Below are positions 16,553 through 27,251 of a DNA stretch of 42,363 nt, in pieces; positions within the stretch are counted from its first letter, which is position 1; every line of letters starts with the position of its first letter. The notes under the pieces are model-generated. The model was not told where the DNA came from, did no database searches, and was given only the letters and a program-made list of their open reading frames with translations. Location: contig CACPDA010000005.1 in NCBI GenBank assembly GCA_902632515.1, forward strand, positions 1-42,363. Reading direction: 5' to 3'. This DNA is from an uncultured Pelagibacteraceae bacterium. Its GTDB lineage: Bacteria; Pseudomonadota; Alphaproteobacteria; Pelagibacterales; Pelagibacteraceae. Both the position numbers and the translations under genes were made by a program.

Positions 16553-17488
16553 ATGAAAATTCAAATAAAAAAAATTAATCTAAAACATTCTCTAATCTTT
16601 TTTATATTTTGCAGTATTTTTTCTTTACCGTTTTTAAAAATTAATATTTCTAATATTCAGCCCTTGATTTGCTTATTTTTAATTTTAATTATTGGAGTTT
16701 CGCACGGCTCATTGGATCACATAAAGGGAGGTAAACTTCTTAAAATATTTAATTTAAATAATATTTTAATTTTTTATTTTACTTACTTACTAATAGCCTT
16801 ATCGATCACTTTTTTTTGGATTTTATTTCCTGTAATAACTCTTGTATTTTTTTTAATTGTTGCCGCATATCATTTCGGGAAAGAGGATACGCAATTTTTG
16901 ATTACTGAAAACTCATTTTTAAATCACTTATCATTTTTTTTTAAGGGATCCTTAATTATCTTAGCACCACTTTATTTTCATTTTGAAGAAACTATAGATA
17001 TTTTTAAGTTGTTATTAATTGATAATGAGAATTTTTATTTTATCCTTAACTTTATTGAGAATAATAGGATTTTAACTATTGGGATAATTTTTAGCACCAT
17101 ATCAAGTATTTTTTTATTTTTAAGAAAATTTGAGATGAAAAAATTTACAATATTTTTGGATTATTTTTCAATTATAATTGTGAATTTTTATTTTACCCCA
17201 TTGATAGCTTTTACAATTTATTTTTGCTTTTTACATTCAATAAGGCATAGTATTTCATTAATGTTTGAATTAGATCATGAAGATCTTAAGAATGGTCTTT
17301 TAATTTTTATAAAAAAGGCTCTTCCCTTGACTATTTTAACTGCTACCTTTTGTTTAATTAGTCTTTATTTTTTAAATAAAAATTATGGTTTTGATAGTTC
17401 AATACTTAAATTAATATTTATAGGTTTGGCGTCTTTAACTTTTCCGCATATATTGCTCGAATATTTAATTGAAAAAAATGAAAAATAA
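16553..17488 (+). CDS. blh: Blh/Brp-like 15,15'-beta-carotene dioxygenase
   Basis: Blh cleaves beta-carotene into two retinals, the chromophore of proteorhodopsin. The protein (311 aa from the ATG at 16553; a GTG lies one codon upstream) is a multi-pass membrane protein with conserved His motifs in or near membrane segments: GVSHGSLDHIKGG, AAYHFGKEDTQF, FLHSIRHS and FPHILLEYL. These fit the metal-binding His of the Brp/Blh family. Having crtIBY and blh together is the marine marker of retinal synthesis. A rhodopsin gene is not in the window and is expected elsewhere. The 3' end overlaps ispH. Confidence 0.94.
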   Translation: MKIQIKKINLKHSLIFFIFCSIFSLPFLKINISNIQPLICLFLILIIGVSHGSLDHIKGGKLLKIFNLNNILIFYFTYLLIALSITFFWILFPVITLVFFLIVAAYHFGKEDTQFLITENSFLNHLSFFFKGSLIILAPLYFHFEETIDIFKLLLIDNENFYFILNFIENNRILTIGIIFSTISSIFLFLRKFEMKKFTIFLDYFSIIIVNFYFTPLIAFTIYFCFLHSIRHSISLMFELDHEDLKNGLLIFIKKALPLTILTATFCLISLYFLNKNYGFDSSILKLIFIGLASLTFPHILLEYLIEKNEK

Positions 17489-18422
17489 AGAAATCAAGAT
17501 TTTACTATCTGCACCTCGTGGTTTCTGCGCTGGTGTTGAAAGAGCGATTGAAATTGTCGAAAAAGCTCTTAACAAATATGGTTCTCCAGTTTATGTACGA
17601 CATGAAATAGTCCATAATAAATTTGTAGTAGATGATTTAAAAAAAAAAGGAGCAATATTTGTTGAGGAATTGGAGGAAATTAAAGATAAAACAAGACCAG
17701 TAATTTTTTCAGCTCATGGAGTTCCAAAAAAAATTCCTCTAGACGCTGAAAATTACAAAATGACTTATGTTGATGCAACATGTCCATTAGTTTCTAAGGT
17801 TCACAGAGAAGCTGAAAATTTAAATAAAGCAGGTTACCATTTAGTCCTTATCGGTCATCAAAACCACCCTGAGGTTATTGGCACTATGGGTCAGTTACCC
17901 AAAGGATCAATTGATCTAATTCAAAATGAGGAAGAGGCAAAGAACTATAAATTTGAAAAAAATAAAGAATTAGCTTTTGTCACCCAAACAACTCTTTCTG
18001 TTGATGATACAAAAGACATTATTCAGATTTTAAAGAAAAGATTTCCAAAAATTCGAGAGCCACAAAAAGAAGATATTTGTTATGCGACAACTAATAGACA
18101 AATGGCAGTTAAAAATATTGCCAAAAATTGTGACATGTTTTTTGTAATCGGAAGTAGAAATTCATCAAATTCAGTTAGGCTGGTAGAGGTAGCAAAAAAA
18201 TCTGGATGTATTAATTCTCAATTAATTCATTCTCAAAGTGAAATACCTTATGATCTTATCGAAAATTCTAATACTATTGGTATATCATCAGGAGCTTCAG
18301 CGCCCGAGATACTAGTCGAAAATTTCATAGAAAATCTGAAAAAAAAATTTAAAGTCTCCATAGATGAGGTTGAGATTATAAAAGAAGATGTTGTTTTCAA
18401 AGTTCCTAAAAAATTAAATTAA
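17478..18422 (+). CDS. ispH: 4-hydroxy-3-methylbut-2-enyl diphosphate reductase IspH
   Basis: IspH performs the last step of the MEP pathway, giving isopentenyl and dimethylallyl diphosphate. The three cysteines holding its 4Fe-4S cluster are in PRGFCAGVERAIEIVE, VDATCPLVSKVHREA and EDICYATTNRQ. HGVPK and the SSNSVRLVEVA segment are also family features. I choose the ATG at 17478 (314 aa) over a TTG at 17469, both inside the end of blh. It supplies precursors for the carotenoid genes just upstream and abuts thrB. Confidence 0.97.
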   Translation: MKNKEIKILLSAPRGFCAGVERAIEIVEKALNKYGSPVYVRHEIVHNKFVVDDLKKKGAIFVEELEEIKDKTRPVIFSAHGVPKKIPLDAENYKMTYVDATCPLVSKVHREAENLNKAGYHLVLIGHQNHPEVIGTMGQLPKGSIDLIQNEEEAKNYKFEKNKELAFVTQTTLSVDDTKDIIQILKKRFPKIREPQKEDICYATTNRQMAVKNIAKNCDMFFVIGSRNSSNSVRLVEVAKKSGCINSQLIHSQSEIPYDLIENSNTIGISSGASAPEILVENFIENLKKKFKVSIDEVEIIKEDVVFKVPKKLN

Positions 18423-19388
18423 ATGGCTGTTTACACTAAGATAAACAAAAAGGATATTTCCTTAATAAATAAAAAATTTGATTTTCTTAATTTTAAAAGT
18501 TTCAAAGGTATCAAGCAAGGCATTGAAAATACTAATTATTTGTTAAAATCAAAAAATGAAAAATTTATTCTTACTATTTTCGAAAAAAGAGTTGAAAGAA
18601 AAGAAATACCTTTTTTCATAAAACTAATGGATCAATTAAGTGATCTAAACATTAACTGTCCTAAACCTCTTAGAAATCGCCAAGGAAATTTTATTATCAA
18701 ATTAAAAGGTAAATCGGCATGTATTGTGACTTTCCTCAAGGGAAAAGATAAAAAAAAACTAAATAATAAAAATTGTTTTGATATTGGCAAAATGGTGGCT
18801 CAAATACACTTATCAACAAAAAAAATTAAACTTTACAGAAAAAACTCAATGGGTATTAAAAATCTTTATTCATTATTAAATGGTATCAAATTCAAATCTA
18901 AAAAATTTACAAATATAGAAAAATTTTTAAAAAATAATCTTCAAGACATTAAAAAGAAATGGCCAAAAAAATTGCCAAATGGAATAATTCATGGAGATTT
19001 ATTTATTGATAATATTTTTTTTAAAAATAATAAACTATCTGGAATAATTGATTTTTATTTTGCAGCTAATGACTATTATATGTACGAGATTGCTATATGC
19101 ATAAACGCCTTGTGTTTTGATAAGAATAAAACAAAATTTATCATAAACAAAAAAAAAGTTAAAAATTTAATTAAAGGATATGAAAGTATAAAAAAAATTT
19201 CACAAAAAGAAAAAAAATCATTAAATATATTGTGTCGTGGAGCTGCAATGAGGTATTTTTTAACTAGACTTTATGATTATACAAACACTCCTAAAACAGC
19301 ATTAATTAAAATCAAAGATCCTAAAGAATATTATCAAAAATTAGTAATACATAATAATTTTAAAACTTATAAAGATTATTTAAATTAA
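18423..19388 (+). CDS. thrB: Homoserine kinase ThrB (choline/aminoglycoside-kinase-like type)
   Basis: This is the alphaproteobacterial and pseudomonad form of homoserine kinase, with a choline-kinase-like fold and not the GHMP fold. It phosphorylates homoserine for threonine synthesis. The GIENTNYLLKS start, IIHGDLFIDNIFF (catalytic loop) and GIIDFYFAANDYYMYEIAI (metal-binding Asp) are visible. 321 residues is typical. The ispH-thrB-rnhA order is widespread in alphaproteobacteria. The next enzyme of the pathway, ThrC, is encoded nearby on the other strand (20324-21697). Confidence 0.93.
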   Translation: MAVYTKINKKDISLINKKFDFLNFKSFKGIKQGIENTNYLLKSKNEKFILTIFEKRVERKEIPFFIKLMDQLSDLNINCPKPLRNRQGNFIIKLKGKSACIVTFLKGKDKKKLNNKNCFDIGKMVAQIHLSTKKIKLYRKNSMGIKNLYSLLNGIKFKSKKFTNIEKFLKNNLQDIKKKWPKKLPNGIIHGDLFIDNIFFKNNKLSGIIDFYFAANDYYMYEIAICINALCFDKNKTKFIINKKKVKNLIKGYESIKKISQKEKKSLNILCRGAAMRYFLTRLYDYTNTPKTALIKIKDPKEYYQKLVIHNNFKTYKDYLN

Positions 19389-19810
19389 TGATAAAGATTT
19401 ACACTGACGGTTCATGCATTGGAAATCCAGGTAAAGGTGGTTGGGCAGCAATTATATTAAGTAAAGGAAAAAAAACTGAAATAAAAGGAAGTAAAAAAGA
19501 TACTACAAATAATCAGATGGAACTATTAGCACCTATTAAAGCTCTTAAAAAGATTCCAAAAGGTAGCAAAGTTGAAATTTTTACAGACTCTAAATATGTA
19601 AAATCTGGAATTACAGAATGGATACATAATTGGAAAAAAAATGGATGGAAAACTGCAAATAAACAAGAAGTTAAAAATAGAGAACTTTGGACAGAGTTAG
19701 ATCTTCTTAATAATGAATTTGAAATAAGTTGGAATTGGGTAAAAGCACATTCAACAGATAAATTTAATAATGAAGTAGATCTACTCGCTAGGGATGCTAC
19801 AAACTTATAG
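19388..19810 (+). CDS. rnhA: Ribonuclease HI
   Basis: RNase HI degrades RNA in RNA-DNA hybrids. The 140-residue protein has the catalytic set: Asp in IYTDGSCIGNPGKGGWAA, Glu in NNQMELLAP, Asp in IFTDSKYVKSGI and Asp in EVDLLARDA, plus the VKAHS loop. It starts at the thrB stop (1-nt overlap) and ends the plus-strand run, facing the peroxiredoxin gene across a 31-nt spacer. Confidence 0.97.
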   Translation: MIKIYTDGSCIGNPGKGGWAAIILSKGKKTEIKGSKKDTTNNQMELLAPIKALKKIPKGSKVEIFTDSKYVKSGITEWIHNWKKNGWKTANKQEVKNRELWTELDLLNNEFEISWNWVKAHSTDKFNNEVDLLARDATNL

Positions 19811-19841
19811 TTAGGGCTCCTGGCAACAGAACGCCACTGCA

Positions 19842-20327
19842 TCAAAGATTATCTAACAAACTTTCTGCTGAAGTTAAACCACACTCTTTGGTCTCTTTTT
19901 CAACTTGAATGTTGATTGCTGTTAAATTCTCAATAATCATTGCATATCGATTTGATCTAATTCCCATTCCTTTTGAGTTTCTGTCAACTTCTGCACCAAT
20001 TGCTTTTGTAAATAATAAATATGGATCAGATAACATTTTAATTTTATTTTCAGTTTTATTAATCTCCCCCCAAGCGTTCATTACATAAGGATCATTTGCA
20101 GATAAACAAAATATGTTTTTTATTCCTTTTGCTTTTAGTTTATCTGCATTTGCCACAAAACCTGGAAGATGAAATTTTGAGCAAGTTGATGTAAACGCCC
20201 CTGGCAAACCAAATAAAATTACTTTACCATTACCTAAAATTTCCCTTAATTTAACTTTTTGGGGCTCTCCATCAACAAGGTGGAAAATTTCTGTTTCTGG
20301 TATTTGATCTTTAATTTTTAGTTTCAT
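19842..20327 (-). CDS. Peroxiredoxin (Prx5-like)
   Basis: Thiol peroxidase of the Prx5 subfamily, 161 residues, reducing hydrogen peroxide and organic hydroperoxides. The active site is GLPGAFTSTCSKFHLPGF with the peroxidatic Cys; FCLSANDPYVMNAW and MGIRSNRYAMI are also typical. A second Cys near the C-terminus (KECGLTSAESLL) could be the resolving residue, as in the atypical two-Cys type. The start overlaps the thrC stop by 4 nt, so it is the last gene of the cox-surf1-thrC transcript direction. Confidence 0.93.
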   Translation of the reverse strand: MKLKIKDQIPETEIFHLVDGEPQKVKLREILGNGKVILFGLPGAFTSTCSKFHLPGFVANADKLKAKGIKNIFCLSANDPYVMNAWGEINKTENKIKMLSDPYLLFTKAIGAEVDRNSKGMGIRSNRYAMIIENLTAINIQVEKETKECGLTSAESLLDNL

Positions 20328-21697
20328 ATTGAATTTATTACATAGTCTTTAATTTTATCAATATCGTTAGGTAGAACTTCATATTTTTCTTTTCTATCAT
20401 TAACATAGTCAAGGCTATCAGGTAAATTTTCAGTTTTTGAAATTGCATCCTGTATTGCTTGTGGAAATTTACATGGGTGAGCAGTTGATAATACAACACA
20501 ATTTTTTTCTAATCTTAATTTTTTTGCAGCACCAATACCAACTGCAGTATGAGGATCAACAACTATTTGGTGTTCGTCATTGATAATCTTTATCATTTCA
20601 ACAGTTTCTTTTTCATTAAGCATTTCAGATATAAAATTCTTCTTAATTTTATCTAGATCATTTTTATCTATTTTATAAGTATTATTTTTTATTTCAGCCA
20701 TTACATCTTTTGTAACTTCTGAGTTGCAATCTTTTACATCATATAAAAGCCTTTCAAAATTACTTGCTATTTGTATATCCATGCTTGGAGTATTTGTTTC
20801 TTCAACTTTCTTTTGACTATAGTCGCCACCTAGAATTGCTCTGTGAAGTATATCATTTTTATTTGTTGCTACGATTAATTTATCAATTGGAAGGCCTAGT
20901 TTTTTTGCTAAGTAGCCAGCGTAAATGTCACCAAAGTTTCCTGTTGGAACAGAAAAAGATAAAGGCTGACCATTTCCAACTTGAAAATAAGCATAAAAAT
21001 AATAAACCGATTGAGCAACTATTCTCGCCCAATTAATTGAATTTACACCCGACATATTAATTGATTTAGAAAATTTTTCGTCATTAAACATTGCTTTTAC
21101 TAAATTTTGGCAATCATCAAAATTTCCTTCCACTGCAATATTAAATACATTACTCTCATTATGTATTGTCATAAGTCTTCTTTGGACCGGTGAAATTTTA
21201 TTGTTGGGGTGTAATACAAAAACATTTAAGTTACTTTTTCCTTTTAAAGCGTCTATTGCAGCTGCACCAGTATCACCTGAAGTTGCAACTATTATGTTTA
21301 TTTTTTTTTGATCATGTCCTAAATGGTATTGATAGAAATTACCTATTAATTGCATTGCTATATCTTTAAAAGCAAGCGTTGGACCATGAAATAGTTCTAG
21401 AACATTTAAATTTCCAAGAGCTGAGATTTTTACAACATCATCACATCTGAAATTTGAGTATGATTTTGAAATCAAAGAGATTAAGTCATCTTTAGACATG
21501 AAATCTCCTATAAATGGATAAATTATTTCTGCCGCTAAATCATTGTAACTAAGGTTTTTTAAATTATTTAATTCTTCTTTTTTAAATGGTTTGATTAATT
21601 GAGGCACAAATAGTCCTCCATCATCTGCTAAACCTTTGAGGAAAACATCTTTGAAAGTAAAATTTTCCTTATTATTCCTTGTACTTATATAATTCAT
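20324..21697 (-). CDS. thrC: Threonine synthase
   Basis: PLP-dependent enzyme converting O-phosphohomoserine to threonine. At 457 residues it is the longer, enterobacterial/fungal-like form. It begins MNYISTRN; the PLP-binding lysine is in FHGPTLAFKDIAMQLIGNF; VATSGDTGAAAIDALKG and PTGNFGDIYAGYLAKKLGLP follow; DPHTAVGIGAAKK is near the C-terminus. It directly abuts surf1 upstream and overlaps the peroxiredoxin gene downstream. Confidence 0.96.
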   Translation of the reverse strand: MNYISTRNNKENFTFKDVFLKGLADDGGLFVPQLIKPFKKEELNNLKNLSYNDLAAEIIYPFIGDFMSKDDLISLISKSYSNFRCDDVVKISALGNLNVLELFHGPTLAFKDIAMQLIGNFYQYHLGHDQKKINIIVATSGDTGAAAIDALKGKSNLNVFVLHPNNKISPVQRRLMTIHNESNVFNIAVEGNFDDCQNLVKAMFNDEKFSKSINMSGVNSINWARIVAQSVYYFYAYFQVGNGQPLSFSVPTGNFGDIYAGYLAKKLGLPIDKLIVATNKNDILHRAILGGDYSQKKVEETNTPSMDIQIASNFERLLYDVKDCNSEVTKDVMAEIKNNTYKIDKNDLDKIKKNFISEMLNEKETVEMIKIINDEHQIVVDPHTAVGIGAAKKLRLEKNCVVLSTAHPCKFPQAIQDAISKTENLPDSLDYVNDRKEKYEVLPNDIDKIKDYVINSI

Positions 21698-22351
21698 TTA
21701 ATAATTCTTTTTCCTAAAATATAAATATAGCAAAAGAATTGAAATCGCTAATGAAAACCATGTCATTGCGTATTTTTTATGATTATTAGAAATATCAGCA
21801 CTAATTTTTATTGGTCTTGGAAGTTGATAATTTCCATCTAAATAAATTATGTATTTAGAAAATTTTTTACCAGTGAATTTTTCAATATCTTCCCTGTTTA
21901 AGCTAAACCAGTAATTTTCTTTAATATCATTATCAGGTTTAAAAATATTTTTTCTCCCCTGAACTTTGAGGGTTCCTATTATATTACTTTGATCAAATAT
22001 ATTTATTTCCGAAGTATTTTTTTTTTCAAATGGTATCCAGCCTCGATTCATCAAATAATCTTCACCATTTATAAAAATTGGATTTATAACCTCAAATCCT
22101 GGTGTACCAGAGTCGTTCAAGTTATATAAATAAATTTGTTTTTCAAAATCAATAGTTCCTGATGTTTTAATTTTAAGAAAATTTTCTTCATTTGTATTTG
22201 TTAGCTCTACAGGGGGATTTTTTAACGAGTTTTCAATTTCTAAGATGAGATTATTTTTCCAATTTAAGCGTATTATTTGCCAACTTCCTAATGCAATAAA
22301 AACAAGTATAAAAAAAATTATAAAAACAGAAAATAAAAACTTATGCTTCAA
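21698..22351 (-). CDS. SURF1-family cytochrome c oxidase assembly protein
   Basis: SURF1 proteins help insert heme a into subunit I of aa3 oxidases. Family marks are FIALGSWQIIRLNWKNNLI near the N-terminus, an aligned periplasmic domain with MNRGWIPFE, and a C-terminal membrane helix (YAMTWFSLAISILLLYLYF). Two membrane helices flank the periplasmic domain. The in-frame opening extends to 22450 inside coxC, but those residues do not look like SURF1. I place the start at the TTG at 22351, just after the coxC stop (217 aa); this start is uncertain. Confidence 0.88.
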   Translation of the reverse strand: MKHKFLFSVFIIFFILVFIALGSWQIIRLNWKNNLILEIENSLKNPPVELTNTNEENFLKIKTSGTIDFEKQIYLYNLNDSGTPGFEVINPIFINGEDYLMNRGWIPFEKKNTSEINIFDQSNIIGTLKVQGRKNIFKPDNDIKENYWFSLNREDIEKFTGKKFSKYIIYLDGNYQLPRPIKISADISNNHKKYAMTWFSLAISILLLYLYFRKKNY

Positions 22352-22361
22352 AGACTTAAAT

Positions 22362-23150
22362 TTAACTTCCCCAAATATATATAGCTGCAAATAAGAATAG
22401 CCATACAACATCAACAAAGTGCCAGTACCAAGCAGCAGCCTCAAAACCAAAATGATGATCTTTATTGAAGTGACCTAATTTTCCACGCCATAAACATACC
22501 GCTAAAAAAATTGTTCCTACAATTACATGAAAACCATGAAAACCGGTTGCCATATAGAACACTGATCCGTAAATATGATCCGAGAAAGCAAATGTTGCGT
22601 GATGATATTCGTATGCTTGTAAAGCTGTAAAACAAACTCCAAGAATTACTGTTAAGATTAAACCGTTAATAAAACCTTTCCTGTCATCTTCTAGTAAAGC
22701 ATGATGAGACCAGGTAACAGTTGTGCCTGACAGCAATAATACCAATGTATTGATTAATGGAATATCCCAAGGATCAAAAGTTTTGATATCTTTTGGTGGC
22801 CAAACATTACCTACAAATTCATTTGGAAAGAGACTTACATCGAAATAAGCCCAGAACCATGCAACAAAAAACATAACCTCTGAAGCAATAAATAATGTCA
22901 TTCCATAACGATGGTGTATTTGAACAACTGGAGTATGATGCCCTTGATGCTCTGCCTCAATCACTACATCCCTAAACCACATGTAGGCTCCGTAGATCAA
23001 TAGAGCTAAACCTAAATACATTCCCCACGATACGTCTGAATGCATATAATATACCGCTCCCAAAGCTAAAACTAAGCATGAGAAAGAAGTATAAATTGGC
23101 CAAGGACTTGGATCTACAAGGTGATAATCATGTTTTTTTTCTGCAGACAT
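22362..23150 (-). CDS. coxC: Cytochrome c oxidase subunit III
   Basis: The 262-residue subunit has seven predicted membrane helices. Conserved segments include HHRYGMTLFIASEVMFFVAWFWAYF with the family Glu, TVTWSHHALLE, GFHGFHVIVGT and the C-terminal WYWHFVDVVWLFLF. It completes the core of the aa3 oxidase encoded by coxA and coxB upstream on the same strand. Confidence 0.98.
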   Translation of the reverse strand: MSAEKKHDYHLVDPSPWPIYTSFSCLVLALGAVYYMHSDVSWGMYLGLALLIYGAYMWFRDVVIEAEHQGHHTPVVQIHHRYGMTLFIASEVMFFVAWFWAYFDVSLFPNEFVGNVWPPKDIKTFDPWDIPLINTLVLLLSGTTVTWSHHALLEDDRKGFINGLILTVILGVCFTALQAYEYHHATFAFSDHIYGSVFYMATGFHGFHVIVGTIFLAVCLWRGKLGHFNKDHHFGFEAAAWYWHFVDVVWLFLFAAIYIWGS

Positions 23151-23160
23151 TTTTTTTTAA

Positions 23161-23694
23161 TTATGATTGTTTATAGTAATCTGTCGAGAAAAAAGTATAC
23201 GACATAGTTACATCCTCTAAGTTTTTTACTGTAGGGTCATTAACCATTTCGGGATCTAAATAAAAAGTCATTACATAAGTCGCTTTTTCACCAGCTTTTA
23301 ACTCTTGTTTTTCAAAACAAAAACAACCTAATTTACTATAATATTTACCAAAGCTAGCAGGCGAAACATTGAAACTTGCTACTCCAGCTGTTGGTTCGTC
23401 ACTGTAATTTTTTACTTCAAACTCAATTTTATTAACTTGACCAACTTTTACATCGATAACATTAGATTTAGCTTTAAAATCCCATGGTAAGTTATTTACA
23501 TTAGTATCAAATCTTACGCTAACAACTTTATCTAAAACTATTTTTGGTACATTATTAGATACTTGAGTAGTTCCTCCAAAGCCAGTGACTCTACAAAAAA
23601 GATCATATAATGGTACTGCCGCATAAGACAAACCTAACATTAAAACAAAAATACCTGCTAAAACTATTGGGGTTAATTTTTTTTTTTCAATCAT
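23161..23694 (-). CDS. ctaG: Cytochrome c oxidase assembly protein CtaG/Cox11
   Basis: Cox11-family copper chaperone delivering copper to the CuB site of subunit I. Its 177 residues comprise one N-terminal membrane helix (TPIVLAGIFVLMLGLSYAAVP), the conserved PLYDLFCRVTGFGGTTQ and a periplasmic domain with the copper motif GCFCFEKQ. The C-terminal LEDVTMSYTFF is also typical. Its start overlaps the stop of the tiny coxF gene by ATGA. Confidence 0.97.
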   Translation of the reverse strand: MIEKKKLTPIVLAGIFVLMLGLSYAAVPLYDLFCRVTGFGGTTQVSNNVPKIVLDKVVSVRFDTNVNNLPWDFKAKSNVIDVKVGQVNKIEFEVKNYSDEPTAGVASFNVSPASFGKYYSKLGCFCFEKQELKAGEKATYVMTFYLDPEMVNDPTVKNLEDVTMSYTFFSTDYYKQS

Positions 23695-23816
23695 ATGGCT
23701 CTATCAAATACCCCAGTGTTATATAAAGTAAAAAAGAAAAGAAAAATCATAAAAGCAATAATTGCAAGTGCCGTAATAATATTTTTTTTTTTTGTTTTTT
23801 TATCTGGGGTTATCAT
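23691..23816 (-). CDS. coxF: Small membrane protein, CoxF-type (41 aa)
   Basis: A 41-codon minus-strand gene fills the gap between ctaB and ctaG. It starts at the ATG at 23816, overlapping the ctaB stop (ATGA), and ends with TGA at 23691, overlapping the ctaG start (ATGA), so translation is coupled at both ends. The peptide has a basic N-terminus (KKTKKKN), one membrane helix (about residues 13-31) and the tail YNTGVFDRAI. Alphaproteobacterial cox operons commonly carry a short single-helix CoxF at this position. Size, topology and position support the call more than sequence does. The plus-strand frame over the same DNA has no such context. Confidence 0.8.
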   Translation of the reverse strand: MITPDKKTKKKNIITALAIIAFMIFLFFFTLYNTGVFDRAI

Positions 23817-24724
23817 AATATTTTATCTATCAGAAAAAGGACAAAAATTAAAAATAAATAAAGTATTGAATATCCAAATATTGATTTAGCCTTTTTCGGA
23901 TTAAACTTATTTTTCCTATAATTATATAATTCGTAGCATAAAAAATTATAATATAATGTTAATAATAATGATGGAACTAAAAAAGTTAGTCCAACAAAAT
24001 TTATTAAATATGGAAAAATTATAACTGGTAGCATTAACAAAGAATAAACAAATATATTAATTTTTGTGCTCTCAACTCCATTTATTAATGGAAGCATTGG
24101 TATATTAGCTTTTTTATAATCATCAGATTTATATAAACTTAAAGCCCAAAAATGCGAAGGAGTCCAAAAAAATATAATTAAAAAAAAGGCTAATGGTTCA
24201 ATTGAAAGTGAGCCAGTTGCAATTGTCCATCCAATCACAGGAGGAAATGCACCTGCTGCTCCTCCAATAACAATATTTTGTGGCGTTCTTCTTTTCAACC
24301 AGATTGTATAAACAAAAACATAAAATAAAATTGTTAAAAGTAATATTGCAGCTGAGATTCTATTTGTAAAATAATCTAACGCTACCACTGAAACAATTGA
24401 TAGGGTAACTCCGAATATTAGAGCCTGATTTTTGTTAACTTTTCCCGTGGGAATTGGCCTTAAACAAGTTCTGGTCATCAAAGCGTCGAGGTCAGACTCG
24501 TACCACATATTTAATGCTCCAGCAGCTCCAGCTCCTAAAGAGACTAATAAAATTCCAATTATAGCTTCTGTTGTTGAAACAAGATTCGGCGCTGTTAATA
24601 AACCAACAGCACATGTAAAAATTACCAAAGACATTACTCTTGGCTTCATCAATTTAAATAATTCTGACAAATTAAATAAATCTTCTTGTGATAAACTTCT
24701 TTTTTTTACCTTTAAATTATCCAT
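23813..24724 (-). CDS. ctaB: Protoheme IX farnesyltransferase (heme O synthase) CtaB
   Basis: CtaB adds a farnesyl group to heme b, giving heme o, the precursor of the heme a of aa3 oxidase. The 303-residue UbiA-superfamily protein has about nine membrane helices. LMKPRVMSLVIFTCAVGLL is the typical start, NMWYESDLDALMTRT holds the first Asp-rich motif, RPIPTGKVNKNQAL follows, and WTPSHFWALSLYKSDDYKKANIPMLP is the CtaB-specific segment. It lies between coxA and coxF, and uses farnesyl diphosphate from the isoprenoid pathway. Confidence 0.97.
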   Translation of the reverse strand: MDNLKVKKRSLSQEDLFNLSELFKLMKPRVMSLVIFTCAVGLLTAPNLVSTTEAIIGILLVSLGAGAAGALNMWYESDLDALMTRTCLRPIPTGKVNKNQALIFGVTLSIVSVVALDYFTNRISAAILLLTILFYVFVYTIWLKRRTPQNIVIGGAAGAFPPVIGWTIATGSLSIEPLAFFLIIFFWTPSHFWALSLYKSDDYKKANIPMLPLINGVESTKINIFVYSLLMLPVIIFPYLINFVGLTFLVPSLLLTLYYNFLCYELYNYRKNKFNPKKAKSIFGYSILYLFLIFVLFLIDKIL

Positions 24725-24744
24725 TAATTTTTTTAGCTTTTGTT

Positions 24745-27191
<2,447 letters not shown>

Positions 27192-27251
27192 TTTAAATAG
27201 TTATATAAAGCTCTTTTATGAAAATTACACTTTAGTTTTCGCGACAATTTA

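Noticed and set aside
13148..17488. Carotenoid/retinal cluster as a recently acquired foreign island
   Set aside because: Such clusters do move between marine bacteria, but base composition and codon choice here look the same as the flanking genes, and there is no integrase, repeat or tRNA at the borders. Recent transfer cannot be supported.
19821..19836. Rho-independent terminator between rnhA and the peroxiredoxin gene
   Set aside because: The only stem is 4 bp (TGGC/GCCA) with an 8-nt loop and no T run follows on either strand.
20764..21036. Plus-strand open frame inside thrC
   Set aside because: Antisense shadow of a well-conserved enzyme; the peptide looks random.
22352..22450. N-terminal extension of the SURF1 frame into coxC
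   Set aside because: The added residues read from the coxC 3' end in another frame and would place odd sequence before the first membrane helix; a start just after the coxC stop fits the family better.
23695..23889. Plus-strand open frame of 64 codons between ctaG and ctaB
   Set aside because: It covers the minus-strand coxF gene, whose start and stop overlap both neighbours by ATGA and whose peptide fits the expected small membrane protein. The plus-strand frame also runs into ctaB and has no context.
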